Counted from the first letter of the stretch, positions 33,909 to 46,384 are shown. The stretch: DNA of 64,000 nt from Gonapodya prolifera JEL478 (GCA_001574975.1 KQ965739.1:570966-634965); one strand, 5' to 3'. The notes: generated from the letters alone by a model not told the origin. Numbers and translations: made by a program.

Positions 33909-36466
33909 GCAGGGTGTGTCGTGCGGCGTGGGTGTGGTTTGGGTGTGGTGTGGCAGCGTGGGTAGGTGTGTAAAACTGGGAAGTTCGTGTGAGTGCAATG
34001 TCCCAGAGTGTCACCGGGCCTACTCCGATACCTCCATAGCTCCCCTATACCCATCCTTGTTCCACGAGCCCTAGCAAGGCTACTACCCTCTAACCTCTCT
34101 CTGCTCCACCCCCACTCCGCAATCCGTAGCTCCGTCGCCGTTCCGGCTGTCCCTCCCCTTTTATGCGCTCACGTCCCATCCGTGCATCTCCCCGCTTTCG
34201 CTTCCACGCTTCCCCGCTTTCCTGACCTCTTCCGTCCCACTCTCCACGAAATCCGCATCCATCCGAGCCCGCTCCCCTTTGTTCCGTTCATCTCCCGGCA
34301 GCGCGCATTCCCGAGCTCGACCCCGCAGTGAGACCCCGCGCTCACCCAAGCTCCGGGCACGTCGCTCCCAATCGGTTGCGTCCGTTGGACTCACTTTTGC
34401 AATCTTGTAAGTTGAATCGTGGACCCTCCTGTTCTGCCGTTAAAAGAAATGGGGGTCCCCGGGTAATGAGGGCAGCTCTGGGGCCTCAGGCATTTCATCG
34501 TGAGTCACGGTACGACTGAATCCCCCCTTTCTGCCCCGTTCTCTCTTCTTCTATTCCCCCTTTCCTTTCCTCTTTCTCTTCCCCAGTAACGTACATTCAT
34601 TCTTCACTCTTTTCCCACCACACCCGCAGTTCGTTGCCCTCCTTCGCGTCCGCATCCACACGCACTCCGGAGGAACCCTCCACCCACTCACCTCTCACCA
34701 GACCCCAATCCAGCTCCGACACCACATCCACCCTCCCCTCCTCTCCCAGCATCTTCCCTGCCCTCCCTCCGCCAGCTCATCGGTCCCATCCGTGCACCCG
34801 GCGAAAAGCGCGGCGTCAAACACTGGCCGCCAGGCAACGTACGCACCGGCTCAGCCTGCACTCGGCTCTGTGCCGCGTTGCCGATTTCCGATATTCATGT
34901 CCCCGGAGGGCAGTCCAGGATTCCCGTGTGGTGCGCGTGGGTGGGGAGGCAGATGCAATGTGTGTGTGTGTTTTTTTTTGTGGCCGTCACGGTGAATGTG
35001 TGCCGACGATAACGCAGGGTTGCACTCGCACGCTCCACTCTTCTCTTTTATTCTCACCCAAAACAAGTAAATACCCTCCCATACCACACTGCATTGTGTG
35101 GACATTCAGAATGCTCACTTTCAACTAACCCTTGCAACCGCACCCTTCGCACAACTCCAAGCCCACATGCCAGAGTGCAATCGTTTCATATACCATCCCC
35201 TTCCAATCCCCAGCCCTTCCGACCCCAAAAGAACAGATTCAAGGCTGACCCTTGGTTGTGGCACGTAGTCCAGACCGCTTTAGGAAGGGAGCAGCACCCT
35301 CTCTCATAGCACCCGCGCCCTGCCACGTCACGCAACCCCTGCATCCCTCGTCCCGCCCGGATCCCAAGTCTGCGGGTTGCCCTAGTCCCCTCCCGAGAAT
35401 AGAGCACACACCGCCACTCCCCTCGTCGGAGCAGGTCGGTGTAGCGGGGAGGCTGTGCTTCGGAAGGGTAGCCTGTCGATGGCGAAATGGTGTTGACCAA
35501 CATGGTGCCTGTGTTATGAAAGCTCTTACCGAAACCGATATCCGGCCGGCCTTTGTCGCTCCTCCCTCTTTTCAAACCCAACTATTTGTCGTTGAGTCTC
35601 GCATTCTGCCGATTCCTCCTCCCTGGCCCTCCACCTGATCGCGGCAACTGCTCTGCTTGGCGACCATCGGTTGCCGCGTCCTCATTGTACCACCTCACTT
35701 TCCACAACCGGGACCTCCTCAAGCATCGTCCTCGCTTCCCCCGCTCATCCAAAGCTCGAATTCCAGCCCCACCTTTCGCTTCTGCTCTTGTTCTCATTCT
35801 CATTCACTATCGCACGCACGCAAAGTGTCCGAACTGAAGTTTGAGTGTCCGTCTCGAGCGCGTGCTCCGGATGGATAGACAATCAGCCTCAGTTCGAACA
35901 CGCGGTTGTGGAGATGGCTTTCTGTGCGTGGGGCAGGGATGCGGTGGGAGGTGGACAGAGGAGGTCGCTAGAAGGGAAACGGCCGCCACCACGCAGTTTG
36001 TGGACAGCCTTGTTTCTTTCGGTATTGCAGTAGACAAGCTTCATACACGCTTCAGTACATCTTACTTAACAAATATTACACAACCGAACTCCCAAATGCT
36101 GCTGAGACTCGATTGCTCCATTCCCACCTCCACTTTCCAACCCGCCCCATGCAACTACAGCACTCATTTCTCCCTTGCCGTTCCACGCCGCTCACGCTCA
36201 CCGTGAAGCGTTCTTTCGTCCATGACACTTTGACGCCGTAACTGTCCTGGCCCAGGGCCAACGAACCTCTCACAAGGTTGGTAGGCTGCTCGCAGTTCTT
36301 ACCCCACTATCCCCCGCTACGGATCGTCGGTCTGTCGGTCTGTCACGTCCGGCCGCACATCGCTCGGGTCCACTTTCTCCCACCAACAAGGGCCACCCTG
36401 CCCTCTCCTCCCCTATCACCTTGCCCCTTCCACACCAACCCACCCGTCCTCTTCCTCTCCACCCCA
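33909..36466. other. Long gap without a supported gene
   Basis: About 2.5 kb upstream of the bZIP gene. It is C-rich on the plus strand with several pyrimidine tracts (34530-34590, 36300-36480), a gt/t run (34965-34980) and scattered TA-rich parts. Short open frames exist on both strands but none has a recognisable domain, a convincing splice pattern or conserved composition. It probably contains the bZIP promoter and 5' leader. A poorly conserved gene at 34460-35130 (+) cannot be excluded. Confidence 0.35.
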
Positions 36467-37183
36467 TCACCGCCCCTGCGCCTCCATCTCATTCTCCCTC
36501 CTCGCCGCTTCCAACACCTCCTTGGCCTTGGGATGCCACTTCACAACCGCCTCGCGCGTGACATCGCCCGCGGGGGTCTTCTCGTTGCGCACGAGGCACA
36601 CCAGGCACGTCGCGGACGCGTACCGCGATAGGTGGTATGCGGTGAGAAAGGCCAGCGAGGATACGGAGGCGAGTTGGAGTGCGAAGAGCCACTGGTGGTG
36701 GTGGGGGGGCCGGGTGGGGGGGCAAGGGCAGTGGGAGAGTGCCGTGATTGAAGAGGATGGGAAAGGCAGGATGGGAGAACGTCGGGCGAGAGTAAATGCA
36801 ATGCGGTGGTGGTCTGGTATCGACAATCGCACACGCAGCTCCATACCCTCCTTTCCAATTCCCCAACAATCCATCATCCAGTCCCAATTTCATTCTTATC
36901 ACTCCACCCTCCTCCTCTTTGCCACCTGTCGTCCTCGCACCACCCCACCCCACCCCCGTTTACGTGTACGCACCACTTTCCTCGGTTGCTGCACGACCAA
37001 CCGGGTATCCACAAACCGCCATCCGATGCCTCCAACGCCTGCAACAGCCCCTGCTGTTCCGATCCACATGGTTCTTCGATAGGTTTCGAGGCAAGTGCGG
37101 TCTGCTGGTGAAGGTTTGGGATTCGAGGTGGGAGAGTCGACGCGAGAGACCACGTGGGCGAGAATCCGGGTTTCGATGGACAT
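36467..37183 (-). CDS. Small membrane protein, two hydrophobic segments, unrecognised
   Basis: Two exons, 37183-36977 (69 codons) and 36691-36467 (75 codons including the stop), join in phase 0 and give 143 aa. Exon 1 starts MSIETRILAHVVSRVD and carries a Gly/Ala-rich hydrophobic stretch (MWIGTAGAVAGVGGIGW). Exon 2 opens with WLFALQLASVSSLAFLTAYH, a likely membrane span, then YASATCLVCLVRNEKTPAGD with a C-x2-C pair and a charged tail (KEVLEAARRENEMEAQGR). It could be a small mitochondrial or ER membrane protein. No family was recognised. The clean splice and hydrophobic pattern support a real gene. Confidence 0.55.
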
Positions 37184-37398
37184 GGTTGGTACAACGGGAG
37201 TTCGGATGGCAGGTGAGTGGGAGGGAATGAGCGATAGTTGGGAAGAAGTTCAATTTTGGGAGAATGGGAAGATTGGCACTGCTAACCGGCAAATTTACCA
37301 GTTCAGTTGGTCATCTGATTTGCTTGGGTGCATGCATGTATTTACACGTGAGAATAGTCTATGCCCACCACAAACAGGGCTCTCCTTGTCCCACAAAT

Positions 37399-40300
37399 CT
37401 ACCCCTTGGCGCCTGTGACAGTTGTACCCCAGTCCAGTGTCCACGTCGGGCCCTCCTCCTCCTCTTGGCGCGCCTCCATTGAGCCTACTCCTGTATCGGC
37501 CCTTCCGCCGGTATCAACCCCATCCGTGCCATCCCCAAGCAACGCCCCAATATCCCACATGGGGGTCAACTCGCCCCACCCAATCGGTGACATCCGCCCA
37601 GACATGGTTCTCCCAGGGGACGTTGCCACCGTGGACGTTGACGCAGACTGGACCAGTGGGTGGCCCCCCGTCCCAGGAGCAGCCCACACTGACGACAGGC
37701 CTGGTATGGTTTCCAGGATGGAGTAGGTGGCAGGAGGCATGTCCCTTTCGGAGTCCGCTGGATGGTACCCCGACACAAGCGGGTCGTAGAAGAGGTCCAG
37801 GTCGGACGGAGCGTACCGCCGGTCAGTGGGGTATTGGTAGTCGTCACGGGGTGACGACGGATGAGTAGCCGTTTGGCTTTGGTTTGTCCAAGGTCGTGGG
37901 TCCGGGGCATATGGTTGGAAGTCGCTGTACATGGACTCTCCATAGCCTGGATCCGGGTGGAAGGGCGAGAAGTCGGAACCACCAAACGCGCCCAAGGGGT
38001 CTCGTTGCTGGTACGGTTCCACGAAACCGTGATCGCCACCGTAAAGCGTGTCACTCTGGTACATTTCCGAATATCCGTTCTCGAATCCCGCCGCTCGAGC
38101 TCGCACAAGTCCAGGGGGTGGTGGTGTATCGCGGTTTCCGTTTCGACGAGTAGGGATCCTCCGGTCCGAAAGCAATACCTCGCCATCTTTGGTACCATCC
38201 GGGGAAAACAACTTGCCCGAATTCTCGGTCCTGGTATCAATCGGCGGTGACACTCGCGCCGCCTTGCCAGAGGAACGGTGAGGAGTCGCATGACGGGACC
38301 GATCATCCCCAGCCACGACACGATCCCTCGCCGTAGGACTCTCCCCGTAGTCGCGGGAAAGAGATTTGGTGTGCCGCTTGTGCGAGGCAGCCCCTGCCCC
38401 AGAGCGTGACTTGTGCGGACTCTGCCTCGCATTTCGAACAGCAGCTGGGACAGGTCCAGAAGCCATTGCCGTTCCCGACGCCCTAGCATCAGCAAGGGTG
38501 GTACGATTTTCCTCTACGAGACTCTTGAGAAGCAGACGCTTCTCTTGCACGCGACCAGACATAGCAGCAACCTCAGTCAGACGCCTTTCCAATACGTCCT
38601 TCAGTTCCTTGGTACGCTGTGCCTCCTCAGCTGCTACTGCTTCCAGTTCCTTTCGGCGGGCGTCGCTTTGTTCCCGAGCCCGCTTGGCAGATTCTTCGGT
38701 GGCTTTGATTTGTTCCCGAAGACGCTTTGCCTCAGCTCGCAAGTCCTGCGCCCTGACAGTAGCCTGTTCCGTGTCTTCAAGAGCCGCCTGTGGAGTACGA
38801 ATTGAATGAATCCGCCCCACAAACTTTCCATAGAGCCCACTCTTACCTGAATCTCCCTCTCCAATTTCATTTGCTGTGCTTCGACCTCTCTCCTGGCATC
38901 CTCCAACTCTCGCAACCGCTGTCTCACTTTCGTCCGCCCTCCTTCCTCCACTTTTCGGGCTTCCTTTAGTCGCACCAGCTCCGCTCGAAGTTCCTGCTCC
39001 TCTTTGGTGACCTGGGCGTCCAGATCCCGCGCAGTAGATTCAATCTCTAACCGGGACTGCCGTACCGAATCGATTTCGGCAACTAGTGTCGAGATCGTAG
39101 CGTCAGCGGGATTTGCGACTGGGGTGAGTGCCGGAGACGGGGGAGATGCAGCCGGGGGTACGGTGGTAGGCAGAGAACTGTTCGTGGGTGGAACAGGAGA
39201 AGCCTTTCCATCACTGGGAATGGAGAGTGGCGAGGTAGGAGAGGGTTCTGTAACATTGGATCGACGAATAGATTCTGTAGGGCTCGGCGGTGAGTGGTTT
39301 GGGATGAGCTCTCCACTTTCGTCGCGAGTGGATGGTGCCATGGAATCCGCTTTTGCCGTGTCCTTTGCTGGGGTGAGTAAAGGTGTCGGGGCCCTATTAG
39401 TATCACAAGCGTCTCCTAATACGCAAAACAGCTCACTTCGTTCCCACACAGGTCGTTCAGCACCCGACACTGACGTTCTCACGGACAAATACTTTGATGG
39501 GGTCCGAAGATTACCGGAACCCACCGCCCACACCCGCACCTTATATCTGAGAAAGGAACCGTCAATATCACATTTTCCAAAGCAAATGTAAGGTGCAAAT
39601 CTTGCAACTTACAATTTACCAGGTTCGAGCTTTTGCACCCGCACTGCAGTTTCACCCGCCCTTGTTTCACCAATAGTGTGTCCGTTGACTTCTACAATGT
39701 AACGCGTCGGCATATCCTCCACGGCACTTTCTTCGTAAGATAGCAGGAACGTTGATTTATCTCCCGGTGCACCTCCCGATTGCGAATTTCGTGACCAACG
39801 GACTTTGAAGTAGGTTTCGCCAACCTCTGCAACCGCGATGGAGGGGGCGGTAGGTGGTACAATCAGAAGGAACCGGCATATCGCATCGAAATTGGCGTAG
39901 ACACTGCAAGTTTCGCGTGATTCCATGTGTACAAATGATGAAATAAGTGTCCTTCCAAATTTCTCAAAAACATGCCCAATCACAAAACTCACATCCAGGC
40001 CACTCTATACGCCACCCACACGGCGCCAAAAGCAGCGCAGTGCGCAGCAACTGGTGCGAGGAAACCTGGTGGGCTGGAGATTCGCCAAGGATTCCAAATA
40101 GTGAAGCGGAACACAAGCATCGCTGCAAGCGCCAAGTATCCGCGAAGCTGCTGTATCAGAGACGAAAAAGAGAACGTCCCACTTCGTTGTGCTGAGGATT
40201 CGGAGGATTTCTCGGAAAGTGATATGCCCTGTATCCCGTACACGAGCTGGCGTGAAGACGACAATTGTTGAGCTCTTCCCACCTTCTCGACATCGCAACT

Positions 40301-40910
40301 TTCTACCCACCATGCTATGTACAATAAATGAGGCGAGAAAAGATGTTACGTGATACGGAACAAGGAGATAGACCTTGATTGGAACATGATTCAACCCAAG
40401 TTGGAGCAACTCCAGAATTCCGGTCTCTCACCAGCGCATCAACAGAAAATATTAGAGCAAGTAAGACAAATAGCACGCTGGAGCCCAGGTCCCACGCTTG
40501 CAGACATACAGTAAACGTGAAGTAGCTACAACCAGTCCCCCAGAGGTACACCGTGAGCTCTCTACGACACGACTCGGAAAGCCAGGGCGTAGCAGCCACA
40601 CAAACGTACAGGAATATGAGCCATTCCAGTGGAAATGCCGCCCAAAAGTTGAGCAGTGAAACCACACACCAAACCAACGTAACCTCTGTTCGAAGAGGAG
40701 CCTTGTCGATCAGTTCTGAGCTATCAGGCAGGCAGAAAGGAGTGCGGATGTCTCACCGAGTGACCTGTTGCTTTCTAAAAATGTCAGAAAGCGTTCCGAA
40801 AGAGTGACAGTGTCCACCGCTACTCCTCCGTCCTCCTCAGCTGCTGAATGCCGAGACGGGGAGGCGTTATACTCTCCCGGCGGTCGAGATGTCTTCCAGC
40901 GGGATGCCAT
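37399..40910 (-). CDS. Fibronectin type III, coiled-coil protein with multi-pass N-terminus
   Basis: Start ATG at 40910 (MASRWKTSRPPGEYNASPSR). Exon 2 is very hydrophobic (LVWCVVSLLNFWAAFPLEWL, YVCVAATPWLS, LGSSVLFVLLALIFSV). Exon 3 adds more spans (GYLALAAMLVFRFTIW, FLAPVAAHCAAFGAVWVAYR) and splices in phase 2 to WIVYANFDAICRFLLIVPPT. An FN3 domain follows: APSIAVAEVGETYFKVRWSR, TRYIVEVNGHTIGETRAGET, VRVQKLEPGKL, YKVRVWAVGSGNLRTPSKY. Then a Ser/Pro linker and a long coiled coil (39100-38500: LDAQVTKEEQELRAELVRLK, AKRLREQIKATEESAKRARE) lead to a disordered, Pro/Tyr/Asp-rich C-terminus. The FN3 plus coiled coil matches a fungal family usually having one N-terminal membrane span; here there appear to be four or five. 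About 1000 aa. Function unknown. Confidence 0.65.
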
Positions 40911-41186
40911 CCCGGTGGGACGGTGAGAGCTCCACTTTCTGAACTTTTTACTTCCAAGTGAAGGGCGTACCCGGCAGCACTTGTACTCCCATTATTCATG
41001 TAATGCCCTATGTACAATACAAGACCTTTTTCTTCTCCGTGCGGTTCTCAGCCTGCGAACTTTCGAGCTCCTTGCAAGGAGAAAGAAGGCAGAAGGTGAA
41101 AACGAAATCGCTGCAGGAAGTAGGTATGTAATCCCCATTTTATTGATGATGCCCTAGTGAAGAAAGTATGGTATCCATGTTCTGTA

Positions 41187-42424
41187 TCAAGCACAAAGCT
41201 CAATTATCCTCTGTTCCAAGTACGTCGGCACCCCCATGTCAGGCGGCCACCTGGATCGGTTGAACTCCCTGGCCATTTCCAATGGCGTCTTCCCGAAACG
41301 AGTGTCTCTTGCGGTGAGCATGGTGATCAGTATGTCCTTCGGAATGTTTGCGGTTGATAAAATGAACTTGAGAGCTTGGAGATTTCGCACACGTGCTGCT
41401 AAATGAACGATGATCGATCCGCACCACTGTGACGAAAGTCATAAACATTGAGAAGAACAGGGCAAAAGCAACGATTGCATCTACCTTCGGATTGTCTGCA
41501 TGATGATACGGCTCCACGAGCGCCCACACCAAATGTTCAAACATGCTCACATTCTGCACCAATTCCACAAGCTGAAAGAACTCCACATTCTTGTGCCTAT
41601 AAACCGCATTAGCCATCGCTGAAACGCGCCACTTGTTCGTTCGAGTTGCTGCGATCACTACAGCTCGGTGGTCGCAATAGAGGATAACACGTTTGAAGGC
41701 CTCAGTCAATGCTTCTTGTAATTATGGGTGTGAGTTGGTTGGCACGTCGACGTTCAAAAGAGTTTGAAGGAGATTGTTTCCATTATTGTCAACGGTCCCT
41801 ATGATGAGGGAGGATTGCTGATCAGTTTTACACATTCTTGATCTTTGCCAACCCCTTCACCCAGAATTCTCACGGAGTTGATCATTCCACGAATCCACAG
41901 GAACTTGATCAAACCTCGTCGTAAAATCATCTTATGGTACTCCACTTGCCACTGTTGTTGCGATCAACAATTGTGTGAACGACTTCCCATTCATGTATCG
42001 ATGATTGATCACACAGTCGAACAATTGCACACTGGAATCAGATGTCATTGCTGGAAACGCAAGTGCAGCTGTTATCCAGACACCGAATGATATCGTATCA
42101 CTCACACGGGGAACGTGCTGTCAATGTCTTCCCAGCAGTCCTTCCTTCCTGGCGCTTAGACGATTTCTTCCTGATGCACGAGATTCTCGGTAAACGAACC
42201 ACACCAACTCCCGCGTGAACAGAAACAAGAACAGGAGGAAACTTCTTGTTGCTGCCGCGGCTGCCTTCCGGTTTGGGTCTCTCATCGCGGGCCGTGAACT
42301 CCGCGCCTGGTTTTGAATCTCCAATCTTGATTGTCAAGTCCTCGGCTCCTATGTCGATAATCTCGCTGTTATAATGTTCAATGTCTGTGCGGGACATTTC
42401 GAGGGTTGGTCTGGCAAGTTCCAT
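41187..42424 (-). CDS. Hypothetical protein with ankyrin-like repeats
   Basis: Start ATG at 42424 (MELARPTLEMSRTDIEHYNS). Several short exons follow: SDTISFGVWITAALAFPAMT (about 42100), FLWIRGMINSVRILGEGVGK (about 41900), DNNGNNLLQTLLN (ankyrin-like, about 41780) and TEAFKRVILYCDHRAVVIAA. The last gives LQALKFILSTANIPKDILIT and RDTRFGKTPLEMAREFNRSR (ankyrin-like GKTPLEMA) and ends at 41187. Between about 41480 and 41400 the frame must change. An intron there (GTAGAT..AGCAG) would remove a hydrophobic stretch that otherwise looks like a membrane span, but the phase does not fit, so the model is incomplete. Ankyrin repeats suggest protein binding. No family assigned. Confidence 0.45.
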
Positions 42425-42689
42425 GCAAAGTCATCTGCACCGGGAACAGGAGATTGGATCTCGTCTCCGAGAGTGGTAAACATCTGGACACGTCACGAAT
42501 AGGCAGCATTGTGTCTTCCGACGGGAAGGGAAGAGAAAAGGAAACGTGAGCCTACATTGTCACGGTGTGAGCCGTGGTCAGTTGCGGGGAATATAATTTT
42601 CGTGACATCATCCGCCATGAACAGAAGTGGCGACAAGTCTACGTTTTCATGCAAGATAAATTTCATTTCATATTATACAGTGAAAATTA

Positions 42690-44433
42690 TTATTGCGTTG
42701 CGGGAGCCATATCTACACTCCACTCCCACCGTTTCACCGACCTGGCTGCGTTCTGAAGTTCCATTTCGACGCAGCGCTTGTCTCTGAGGACTTCCCCTAT
42801 TTCGCGTTGGAGCTCAAGTCGAACACGGGCGGATTCATCTATTTGCAGCTGCCACCGCTCACGATCGGCCTCGTGAGACTCTTTTATCCTCGCGAGATGC
42901 TGGGCAGACCTAAAGAGTATGGCACGGAAAGCGTCTATATTCTCGCAAGGTAAGAGCAATACGACAGATACCAACCTCTCCTTCTCTTCAGCGATCTCTT
43001 CCTCTCGCCTCCTCGCTTCCTTTTTCGCCTGTTCTTGCGCTTCACCAAGCTCCCGTGCAATTCTACGAGACTCTGCAGTTGCCGTATCTCGTGCGGCGCG
43101 AAGAGAAGACACCTTCGAAATTGAGCGAAAGCCATCATACTCGAAATGCAGCAAATGCACGGTCACTAAACAGCAGCTCACCTCTGTCCGCAAGTTGTCA
43201 ACCTCTTTGCGCAGAACAGTGACCTCTCCCTCTCTACGCTCGTATTCTGTACCGGCTCTCTCAATCTGCTCCATCCGCTCGCTTTCAAGTGTACGCACTC
43301 GAACCGTGAGGTTAGAAACCTGGGTCGTGAGACCTGTCATCCAACAATTAGATGGAGCTCCATGTTGCAGGGAACAAGTTCATTATGCTGAGGGTACTCA
43401 CGCTCTTTTTCTTCTCGAAGCCTCCACGCCCCTTCTTCCACCGGTCCACGTCCATCGAATCCCATCGCACCCGTTTCCTCGAGCGTTACACAAAATACCG
43501 CAGCTGTGCGTTGGTAGTCACGCCTGTGCTGTTCCCATTTATCCCGTCCCCTCGATTCTCTTTCGCTCCCTTTCCGCGTTTCACGGAGTTCATCTTCCGC
43601 GCGCTCTGCTCTTGCTTGCGACTCTTCTCTTTCTTTCTTGAGTCGAACAATCTGCTCTATTTGTGATTTCAGTTTCTCCTCGTATGCTGCACATGTAGAC
43701 GTGAGAGTTTCGAGAGTTTGGCCCTGTTGAGTAGATAGCATGCGGAGTGAATTGAGGGAGGATGTGAGTTGCTGGATGTGTGCAGGCAGGGATTGGGCTG
43801 ACGATGATTGCCTCACATCTAAGGAAACAACGCCGTGGGCATATACATGAGCCACATACCTTGTTGCGCCAGTGGAGAGATCCTTTCATTTTCTTGAGAA
43901 AGCTCGATGTTCCGACGTTCCAAGTCAGTGCAGCGGGTCTGAAGAGCGTCCATTCTTTCACCAAAACGTCAGCTTCCTCCTGTGACTCGTACGGAACACA
44001 GCTCACCGATTCTCGAGCTGTTCATTTTCTTTGACGAGAGTGCGCGCTTTGTCTGCGAGCGTCAGGAGATGTTTCTGACGGAGGCGTATGCCCAGCGGGA
44101 CGAGTTTTCGTTGCGAGCTAATATTCTTTTCATTATGAATCTCACCCTCATCGTCTCCATTTCCCCATCGTTTGATTGTGCGGGTTTGATGACTACAGCC
44201 TGAGATTTCTTTGTTCCCACGCCCCGAGGTTCGCCTCCATGCGTCCACTGCGGAAACTTTCTCTCGACCACGAAAGGAGGCTCTGTTGATGGCTGGTCAT
44301 AAGGCCGTCGTGACGCTGGTGCTCCTAGGTCGGGTCCGAAAGATCCTCTTGGAACCCCCGGGGGCAGCGGCGCAATAAACGACAGTGCTTGAACGACTGG
44401 AGATGATGAGATTGGAGCTGGGATGCTTGTCAT
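42690..44433 (-). CDS. Coiled-coil protein, unrecognised
   Basis: Start ATG at 44433 (MTSIPAPISSSPVVQALSFI), with a Pro/Gly-rich head (PPGVPRGSFGPDLGAP) and GTKKSQAVVIKPAQSNDGE. Exons then give a nearly continuous coiled coil: LGIRLRQKHLLTLADKARTL, MDALQTRCTDLERRNIELSQ, QQLTSSLNSLRMLSTQQGQT, EEKLKSQIEQIVRLKKEREE, LTTQVSNLTVRVRTLESERM, ESRRIARELGEAQEQAKKEA and a last exon with EADRERWQLQIDESARVRLE ending at 42690. Six or more exons. The layout resembles centrosomal or ciliary scaffolds in a general way, but I do not recognise the family. Divergent from the plus-strand membrane protein. Confidence 0.6.
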
Positions 44434-44735
44434 GAGTTTCGATAACAAAGAAAGAAATCGCGACTTTTTTGGGTATCTCAGGGTCGACTGCGGTCGCGAT
44501 GTTTCCTGGCGGATGTGGAGACTGGAGATTGCTTGCCTTGGTGTTTCTTTGGTTTCTTTGACTGCTAAGCTCAAAACGGGCAATCCTCTCCTGACGACCC
44601 ACTCTGAAGGGCGTCGTTTTCCCTGGTGGACCTCGGCGTGGCTATCCCGGAGGAGGCAACCGCACCTGCCGGTTTCCACCGCGCGTGATTGGACATACCA
44701 CGTTGCTTGATTTTACGGGAGACGCGTGATTGGAC

Positions 44736-46292
44736 ATGGGGGAAGTTACGCCAGAGCAGCAACTGGCAACGTGTAGCCTGCTTGTTCGGACGTGGGGTGT
44801 GTCTCCGAACGGAAGATGGGGCTCGCTCACGGAACCGTCCTTGCGAACATGGTGGACAAATAACAACTGCGACAATCTGGTTGCTGCGAACGGGGTAGTG
44901 CCCCCTACCACAGAATCGGACACCCCCAGGCGCGATACATGTGTTGGATTGCAGGCAATTTTCCGCCTCAACTCTCCCAACAGCGTATCCAGCATCGGCA
45001 CGCTGACCCAGTCTTACGCAAACCTCGGATGCAATTTTTATGTTGACCTCTCTGCACAAACAACAACCGGAAGCAAAGCCTCTTCCACAACTGTTCCAGC
45101 AACCACAACGACCGAAGCCGCTCTCTCTTCATCACCACGAGTCACATTAACTTCAACCTCCTCGCTTGCCGATGCATCTCCTCCCCCCTCAAATCTGCCT
45201 TCACCGTCTTCGTCGTTGCTCGTTGGAGTGACAACACCTACAATATCAGCGGAAGCATCCACCAATCAAGGAGACCAGAGCACGAGCAGAGACCCTCCAC
45301 CGAATAACAACACTGCCACGATTGCAGGTTCGGTTGTGGGTGTTGCACTCGCGCTGCTTCTTGTTGGCGGTGTCGCGGCTTGGCTCTTCCGCCGTAGACG
45401 GCGTTCAAAGGACCCATCGGCCTGGTCGCTTGCCTCTACAACCCTTGATAGGCCCGACGCGCCAATCAACTCGAGTTCTAATGCACACTTGGTTAAATTG
45501 ACGAAGGGGGAGTCGCCTGGCAGTGCGATACCCCTAGTCTCTCTCTCTTGCACAACCCATGAGCCCTCTGGGGATACGGCAGATATAATCACCGCAGTCA
45601 GCTCTTCCCCTGTACCATCAGACGACCTCTCTGCGCAGCCCACAAAGCCACCGAGCACCCTGGTTGCTGAAACATTATCTGTCACAACAGAAGAAGCCCA
45701 GCGGGCGCCTGTCCAAAACTCGCGCCCTCCTCAGCTTTCAGCTGGCCTTTACCACACAGCCACAGTGGCAGATCCGTTCTCTGGCCCGGACCCCTCCGGC
45801 GGACTAACCACACCTGCACAACCGTTTGAGTCCGTCTCACCCATCTTTGCGACCATTCCGGACCACGAGGATCCCGCCCACGGATCATTGGGTCGCCCGC
45901 CCACTGAGGCCTCGATTCAGTCCACACCTCAAATGATTGGTGATGCCTTTCGGAAGGCAATGCGGGCTGGTGTTGGGCTCCAACATTCCCCAAGCCTTGA
46001 ACAGATGCTCAGCGACAACGAAGATGACTTGGAGGACGACTTGCCGGAGAACGAGACCATTGGAAGACCGTCAGGAGGTTCTTTGGCAGTTGCAGCGTTG
46101 TCAGATGACGATGCGGGTGCGCTATCAGAGGGTACCAATTCAAGCTTTGGGAGGAGGTCGAAGCGGGAGTCATGGTTGGTGAAACGTGGCAGGAAAGACA
46201 GAAGAGTCGTTGTAGTGGAAGAGGAGGCAGTGAATCAGACCCCGGGCAGCGAGGAAGTTCTCGAACGTAGTACGAATGACTACCAACAGTGA
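44736..46292 (+). CDS. Single-pass membrane protein with Ser/Thr-rich ectodomain
   Basis: A long single frame. The outer part has LRTWWTNNNCDNLVAANGVV and a short Cys-containing block (TCVGLQAIFRLNSPNSVSSI, NLGCNFYVDLSAQ), then a mucin-like Ser/Thr/Pro stretch. A clear membrane span follows (TIAGSVVGVALALLLVGGVA) with a basic stop-transfer WLFRRRRRSKD. The inner part of about 290 residues is disordered, with an acidic patch (LSDNEDDLEDDLPENE) and basic end (RRSKRESWLVKRGRKDRR). This type I layout is common among fungal surface sensors and adhesin-like proteins. The frame has no signal peptide at 44736; a signal-like exon may start at ATG 44513 (MWRLEIACLGVSLVSLTAKL) and splice to about 44756 (phase fits if GTCGTT is the donor). 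Function unknown. Confidence 0.65.
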   Translation: MGEVTPEQQLATCSLLVRTWGVSPNGRWGSLTEPSLRTWWTNNNCDNLVAANGVVPPTTESDTPRRDTCVGLQAIFRLNSPNSVSSIGTLTQSYANLGCNFYVDLSAQTTTGSKASSTTVPATTTTEAALSSSPRVTLTSTSSLADASPPPSNLPSPSSSLLVGVTTPTISAEASTNQGDQSTSRDPPPNNNTATIAGSVVGVALALLLVGGVAAWLFRRRRRSKDPSAWSLASTTLDRPDAPINSSSNAHLVKLTKGESPGSAIPLVSLSCTTHEPSGDTADIITAVSSSPVPSDDLSAQPTKPPSTLVAETLSVTTEEAQRAPVQNSRPPQLSAGLYHTATVADPFSGPDPSGGLTTPAQPFESVSPIFATIPDHEDPAHGSLGRPPTEASIQSTPQMIGDAFRKAMRAGVGLQHSPSLEQMLSDNEDDLEDDLPENETIGRPSGGSLAVAALSDDDAGALSEGTNSSFGRRSKRESWLVKRGRKDRRVVVVEEEAVNQTPGSEEVLERSTNDYQQ

Positions 46293-46384
46293 TTCTTTTT
46301 GATTAAGGACTTATCCCCCTCATAATAATCGGACTTATGATCTTGAGTTTTGTAATTAAAAAATAATGCTTTTTCCTGTACCCA

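Noticed and set aside
33909-36466. Several open frames of 60-160 codons on both strands, e.g. 34634-35128 (+)
   Set aside because: No domain, no consistent splice pattern and biased C-rich composition; they look like chance frames in pyrimidine-rich DNA.
41400-41480. Apparent membrane span (IVAFALFFSMFMTFVTVV) in the ankyrin-like gene
   Set aside because: It lies between a GTAGAT donor and a TTTAGCAG acceptor and may be an intron translated by accident; not counted as a membrane domain.
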